From the NCBI GenBank assembly GCA_023419535.1, contig JAEZXX010000023.1, positions 1 through 64,000 on the forward strand: a stretch of 64,000 bases of DNA, in the 5' to 3' direction. The stretch is from Pseudomonadota bacterium. Lineage in GTDB: Bacteria; Pseudomonadota; Alphaproteobacteria; Rhizobiales; Rhizobiaceae. The notes below the pieces were generated by a model, which searched no databases, was not told the DNA's origin, and saw nothing but the letters and a program-made list of their open reading frames with translations. The position numbers and the translations under genes are program-made. Positions 60,493 through 64,000 of this stretch are shown piece after piece. The number at the start of each line of letters is the position of its first letter. The stretch's first letter is position 1.

Positions 60493-61839
60493 CTAGGTCA
60501 GCGTCCAGGCGAAGCCGACCACCACGAGGCCCACGAGGGATGCCACCGTGGTGACCACGGTCCAGCTCTTCAGCCCTTCGGCGACGCCCATGCGCAGATA
60601 GCGCGTCACGATCCAGAACCCTGAATCGTTGACGTGCGACAGCCCGATCGCCCCGAAGCAGATCGCGAGGGTCAGAAGAACGCGCTGCATCTCCGGCAGG
60701 GCGGCGGTCGGTTCGGCGAACAGTCCCGCCGTCGTCAGGATGGCGACGGTCGCGGAGCCCTGTGCGGCGCGCAGCGCGAGCGCGATCACGAACGCCGCGG
60801 CGACCAGCGGCATCCCCATCGACGACAGGACGCCGGACAGCGCGGCGCCCGCGCCGATTTCGGCCAGGACGCGGCCGAAGGCCCCGCCCGCGCCCGTGAT
60901 CAGGATCACGGCGGCCACCGGCGGGAGGGCCAACGACATCGCATCCTCGACCTGCGCACGGGGCCAGCCACGTTTGAGGGCGAGCTGGTGGGCGGCGGCC
61001 GCGAGCGCGATCAAGAGCGCCACCACCGGCGAGGTGAGGAACTGGAACGGCCCGAAGAGCGTGCTGCCCTCGGGGAACAGGATCGTGCCGACCGTGCCGA
61101 CCAGGATGACCGCGATCGGCAGGACGATCAGCGCGCAGACGAGGTAGGGGTTCGGCCGCGGTCCCTCGCTCGCGGCGCGGTCGTCCTCCCCCTCCCATTC
61201 GAAGGACGAGCGCGGCGCCGTCGCGATCCAGCGCCGGTTCAGCGCCACGGCCGTGAAATGGCCGGCGACCGCCACCGGGATCGACAGGACGAAGCCCACC
61301 AGGGTCAGCAGGCCGACATCGGCCGACAGGAGATTGGCGGCGGCGACGGGGCCCGGATGCGGCGGCAGCGCCACGTGAACGGTCAGCATCGCGATCGCCA
61401 CCGACAGGCCGATCATGCGCATCGGCTGCGAAGCGACGCGGGCGAAGCCGACGAGGATGGGGGCCAGGATGATGAAGCCGACGTCGAAGAACACCGGAAT
61501 GCCGAGGACAAAGCCCACCGCGGCCAGCATGGCGGCGTAACGCCGAGGGCCGAACAGGTTGCCGAAATGGCTGGCAACGCTTTCGGCGCCGCCGGAACGC
61601 TCGACCAGATGGCCGAGCATGGCGCCGAGCGCGATGATCACCGCGACCGAACCCAGGACGGCACCGATGCCCGAGGTGATCAGCGCCGGCGTCTCGCCGA
61701 TCGGCACGCCACCGAGAACGGCGACCAGCAGGCTGACGACAAGAAGTGTGACAAATGGTTCGACGCGGAACCGGATGATCATGGTCAGCAGCATGGCGAC
61801 GCCGAAGGCGGCGATCGCCAAAATACCAATAGAATCCAT
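60493..61839 (-). CDS. GntP family permease (gluconate/sugar-acid:H+ symporter)
   Basis: This 448-residue membrane protein of the GntP family has about 12 helices and the typical segments VPIGETPALITSGIGAVLGS, GIPVFFDVGFIILAPI, HPGPVAAANLL and ICFGAIGLSHVNDSGFW. GntP-type proteins import gluconate and other aldonates; in this cluster the cargo is probably threonate or a related four-carbon acid. Start at 61839 follows GGGAGGCTGATAAG, a good ribosome site, and the upstream extension is not membrane-like. It diverges from the FadR-type regulator. Confidence 0.92.
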   Translation of the reverse strand: MDSIGILAIAAFGVAMLLTMIIRFRVEPFVTLLVVSLLVAVLGGVPIGETPALITSGIGAVLGSVAVIIALGAMLGHLVERSGGAESVASHFGNLFGPRRYAAMLAAVGFVLGIPVFFDVGFIILAPILVGFARVASQPMRMIGLSVAIAMLTVHVALPPHPGPVAAANLLSADVGLLTLVGFVLSIPVAVAGHFTAVALNRRWIATAPRSSFEWEGEDDRAASEGPRPNPYLVCALIVLPIAVILVGTVGTILFPEGSTLFGPFQFLTSPVVALLIALAAAAHQLALKRGWPRAQVEDAMSLALPPVAAVILITGAGGAFGRVLAEIGAGAALSGVLSSMGMPLVAAAFVIALALRAAQGSATVAILTTAGLFAEPTAALPEMQRVLLTLAICFGAIGLSHVNDSGFWIVTRYLRMGVAEGLKSWTVVTTVASLVGLVVVGFAWTLT

Positions 61840-61952
61840 TCTTATCAGCCTCCCTTTCGCTCGAACGGCAAACCGCATTCGCCGTTCGCTGGCGTGTCCA
61901 CGAGGCCGGCACCCGATAAAGGGGCTGGCCAACGATCCGATCTGACGCTATG

Positions 61953-61963
61953 TTGTCTTACAA
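61953..61963. promoter_or_regulatory. FadR-subfamily GntR operator (TTGT-N3-ACAA)
   Basis: TTGTCTTACAA fits the TNGTNNNACNA consensus of FadR-branch GntR regulators exactly. It lies between the divergent gntP and gntR genes, 64 bases before the regulator start. Confidence 0.65.
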
Positions 61964-62026
61964 ATTTTGATCTGCACAGCCGTCGTCGCCTCACGAGGCG
62001 GTGATCGACATCCGGGAGGGTTCGAG

Positions 62027-62767
62027 GTGACGCGTTTCGATCCCGCGGACGGCGCAAGGGCGCAGTCGCAGCGACTGGCCGCCGAACTGCGCCGCGGAAT
62101 CCTCGCCGGCGAGCTGAAGGCCGGAGCCAAGCTGCCGACCGAGGCGGAACTGAGCGAACGCTACGGACTGAGCCGCCCTTCCGTGCGCGAGGCCATCGCC
62201 ATCCTGCGCAGCCAGGATCTGGCGGAGTCGCGCCGCGGCTCGGGCTCCTACATCACCGCGCGGCCCCGGATCGAATTGCGCCTCGCCTTGCCGGCGGACA
62301 CGATCGAGGCGGTGGTCCGGATGATCGAACTGCGTCGCGCGGTGGAGTGCGAGGCGACGCGGCTCGCCGCCATCCGCCGCTCCGCCGCGGCTTTGGGGGA
62401 GATGCGCGGCGCGATCGATGCGATCGTGGCCGCGGAGGCGGACGGGCGGGACGGGGTCGCCGAGGACATGCGCTTCCACCGGCTGATCGCCGAGGCGGCC
62501 GACAATCCCTATCTCGAGCAGATGCACGACGCCTGCCAGAGCGTGCTTCTGCAGGCCATGCGCTCCACCCGGGCCAACGAGCGCCGCGACCCGGCTCTGC
62601 GCGAGGAGGTGCATCGCGAGCACGGGCGCATCCTCCTCGCCATTTCCGCTGGGGAAGGCGACTGGGCCGCCGGCGCCATGGCCACCCATCTGGCCGGCGC
62701 CGAGCGCCGGCTCCGGTCCTACGACGCTTCGCCGGACCCAATGGCCGCACCGCCCGCTGCCGACTGA
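62027..62767 (+). CDS. FadR-family (GntR) regulator of the threonate cluster
   Basis: This 246-residue protein has a GntR winged helix (LRRGILAGELKAGAKLPTEA and YGLSRPSVREAIAILRSQDL) and an FCD domain (MIELRRAVECEA, MRFHRLIAEAADNP). The GTG start at 62027 has GGGAGGG upstream and gives the family N terminus. It diverges from gntP and precedes ltnD by 33 bases, so it likely represses both directions through TTGTCTTACAA at 61953. The inducer may be a threonate-related acid. Confidence 0.92.
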   Translation: MTRFDPADGARAQSQRLAAELRRGILAGELKAGAKLPTEAELSERYGLSRPSVREAIAILRSQDLAESRRGSGSYITARPRIELRLALPADTIEAVVRMIELRRAVECEATRLAAIRRSAAALGEMRGAIDAIVAAEADGRDGVAEDMRFHRLIAEAADNPYLEQMHDACQSVLLQAMRSTRANERRDPALREEVHREHGRILLAISAGEGDWAAGAMATHLAGAERRLRSYDASPDPMAAPPAAD

Positions 62768-62800
62768 ATTTCGACGTCCAGACAAGGAGGAAACGAGACC

Positions 62801-63715
62801 ATGGTTGAACCGCACACCCCCCTTCGCGCCGGCGTGATCGGCCTCGGCTCCATGGGGCTCGGCATGGCCCGCTCGCTGGCGCGCGCGGGCATCGAGACCT
62901 GGGGCTGCGATCTGAATCCCGCAGCGTGCGAGGCGCTGGCGGCCGAAGGCGGGCAGGTCGCCGCCTCGCCCGCCGAGATCGGCGCGAAGGTCGACGTCCT
63001 CTTCTGCGTCGTGGTGAACATGGAGCAGGCCGAAGCGGTTCTCCTCGGTGCCGACGGCGCTGCGGCGGCGATGGCGCCCGGGTCGGTGGTCGTCCAATGC
63101 GCGACCTGCGCGCCCGACGCGGTCCGAGCCCTCGCCGCCCGGATCGAACCGAGCGGCGTCCTCTTCATCGACGGGCCGATCTCCGGCGGCTCGGTGAAGG
63201 CGCATGACGGGCAGATCACGGTGATGGCGTCCGGCCCGCTTACCGCATTCGAACGGGCCGCCCCGGCCCTCGAAGCCGTCGCCGCGCGGGTGTTCGATCT
63301 CGGCACGCAGATCGGGGCCGGCTCGCAGGTCAAGCTCGTCAACCAGCTGCTCGCCGGCGTCCACATCGCGGCCGCCGCGGAGGCGATGGCCTACGGCATC
63401 AGCGGCGGTTGCGACCCCAAGGCGCTCTTCGAAGTGATCACCGCGAGCGCCGGCAACTCCTTCATGTTCGAGAACCGCGTCCCTCACATCCTGGAGGACG
63501 ACTACGCGCCCCGTTCGGCCGTCGACATCTTCGTCAAGGATCTCGGCCTCGTCCACAACAGCGCGCTCGCCCGCAAATTCCCGCTGCCCCTCGCGGCGCA
63601 GGCGCTCACCATGTTCACCCAGGCCTCCGCCATGGGCCTCGGTCGCGAGGACGACGCGGCGGTCGTCAAGATCTTCCCCGGGGTCGAGCTGCCTCGGAAG
63701 GAGGCCGACCGGTGA
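62801..63715 (+). CDS. ltnD: L-threonate dehydrogenase-type beta-hydroxyacid dehydrogenase
   Basis: This 304-residue protein belongs to the beta-hydroxyacid dehydrogenases: GVIGLGSMGLGMA (NAD motif, residues about 10-23), DGPISGGSVKA (substrate-binding Ser-Gly-Gly), and GAGSQVKLVNQLL with the catalytic Lys. LtnD oxidises L-threonate to 2-oxo-tetronate. The next gene is a four-carbon sugar-acid kinase, the known partner (OtnK), which supports the name. Its stop overlaps that kinase start (GTGA). Confidence 0.9.
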   Translation: MVEPHTPLRAGVIGLGSMGLGMARSLARAGIETWGCDLNPAACEALAAEGGQVAASPAEIGAKVDVLFCVVVNMEQAEAVLLGADGAAAAMAPGSVVVQCATCAPDAVRALAARIEPSGVLFIDGPISGGSVKAHDGQITVMASGPLTAFERAAPALEAVAARVFDLGTQIGAGSQVKLVNQLLAGVHIAAAAEAMAYGISGGCDPKALFEVITASAGNSFMFENRVPHILEDDYAPRSAVDIFVKDLGLVHNSALARKFPLPLAAQALTMFTQASAMGLGREDDAAVVKIFPGVELPRKEADR

Positions 63716-64000
63716 GCGCGAAACTGCGCCTCGGCTGCATCGCCGACGACTTCACGGGCGCCACGGATCTGGCCAGCCAGCTCGTCTCCGCCGGCATGGC
63801 CGTGGTTCAGACCATCGGCGTTCCGGCGGGCCCGCTCGATGCCGACTGCGACGCCGTCGTGGTCTCGCTGAAGTCGCGCACCATCGACCCGAAGGAGGCC
63901 GCGCGCCAGTCGCTGGAGGCGCTGGAGTGGCTGCGGGCACAGGGCGCCGAGCGCTTCTACTTCAAATATTGCTCCACTTTCGATTCGACCGACCGCGGCA
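63712..64000 (+). CDS. otnK: 3-oxo-tetronate kinase, partial (continues past the window)
   Basis: The visible 96 residues start SAKLRLGCIADDFTGATDLA and contain YFKYCSTFDSTDRG, both typical of the four-carbon acid sugar kinase family (formerly DUF1537). In the threonate pathway OtnK phosphorylates 3-oxo-tetronate, after which OtnC decarboxylates to dihydroxyacetone phosphate. The start is a GTG overlapping the ltnD stop. The rest lies beyond 64000. Confidence 0.9.
   Translation, partial: MSAKLRLGCIADDFTGATDLASQLVSAGMAVVQTIGVPAGPLDADCDAVVVSLKSRTIDPKEAARQSLEALEWLRAQGAERFYFKYCSTFDSTDRG

Noticed and set aside
1..64000. tRNA, rRNA, CRISPR, phage or transposase genes
   Set aside because: I looked for CCA-ended cloverleaf tracts, spaced identical repeats and integrase/transposase motifs and saw none; absence by eye is not proof for tRNAs.

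Overview
The window is a GC-rich, gene-dense chromosomal or large-replicon segment from an alphaproteobacterium. The best clues are an imuA-imuB-dnaE2 mutagenesis cassette and a LexA box of the alphaproteobacterial form GTTC-N7-GTTC. A bacteriophytochrome operon, many one-gene regulators and catabolic cassettes for plant-derived acids and aromatics suggest a free-living, soil- or plant-associated member, probably Hyphomicrobiales; the genus cannot be fixed from sequence reading alone. I saw no rRNA, tRNA, CRISPR array, integrase or transposase.

Layout. 1-6500: a 5'-eroded PEP mutase-like gene, then a TetR-controlled divergent module with a 4-hydroxybutyryl-CoA dehydratase/HpaB-fold enzyme lacking two Fe-S ligands plus a propionyl-CoA synthetase-like ligase on the minus strand, and isochorismatase-like and kappa-GST-like genes on the plus strand. 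6.6-11 kb: LysR/arginase-like divergon and a periplasmic prolyl oligopeptidase. 11-16.4 kb: LysR, L,D-transpeptidase, small lipoprotein, two-component system and hydrolase. 16.4-22 kb: AraC/SDR pair, bacteriophytochrome kinase with its receiver protein, and a glutamine amidotransferase. 22-27.2 kb: four-gene overlapping operon SDR / GH15 glycosidase / gluconate dehydrogenase subunit 3 / GMC oxidoreductase. 27.2-34.9 kb: a frameshifted gene, then dnaE2-imuB-imuA diverging from dinB around one LexA box. 35-38 kb: phosphoesterase, chloroperoxidase-like hydrolase, royal-jelly-protein-like secreted protein. 38.2-47.1 kb: AraC regulator followed by a co-directional set in the order hmfABCDE plus a BenE-type permease, best read as a 2-furoate (furfural-derived) degradation operon. 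47.3-52.6 kb: small regulator/enzyme pairs (VOC/WYL, flavodoxin-fold reductase, SDR/LysR, HxlR) and a deletion scar joining an alcohol dehydrogenase start to a transporter end. 52.7-60.4 kb: vanA-vanB-vanR-like genes followed by a LivKHMGF-type ABC importer. 60.5 kb to the end: GntP permease, FadR-type regulator, L-threonate dehydrogenase and the start of a four-carbon sugar-acid kinase.

How it works together. Most of the window is modular catabolism: each cassette carries its own regulator, and several have a readable inverted-repeat operator in the adjoining spacer (LysR at 7606 and 50502, palindromes at 11953-12016, FadR-like sites at 52740, 52834 and 61953, an HxlR candidate at 52105, a TetR candidate at 4600). 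The SOS cassette is the main non-catabolic block. Many genes are coupled by ATGA or GTGA overlaps. A degenerate 23-nt sequence recurs in at least five intergenic spacers and is not explained by any gene.
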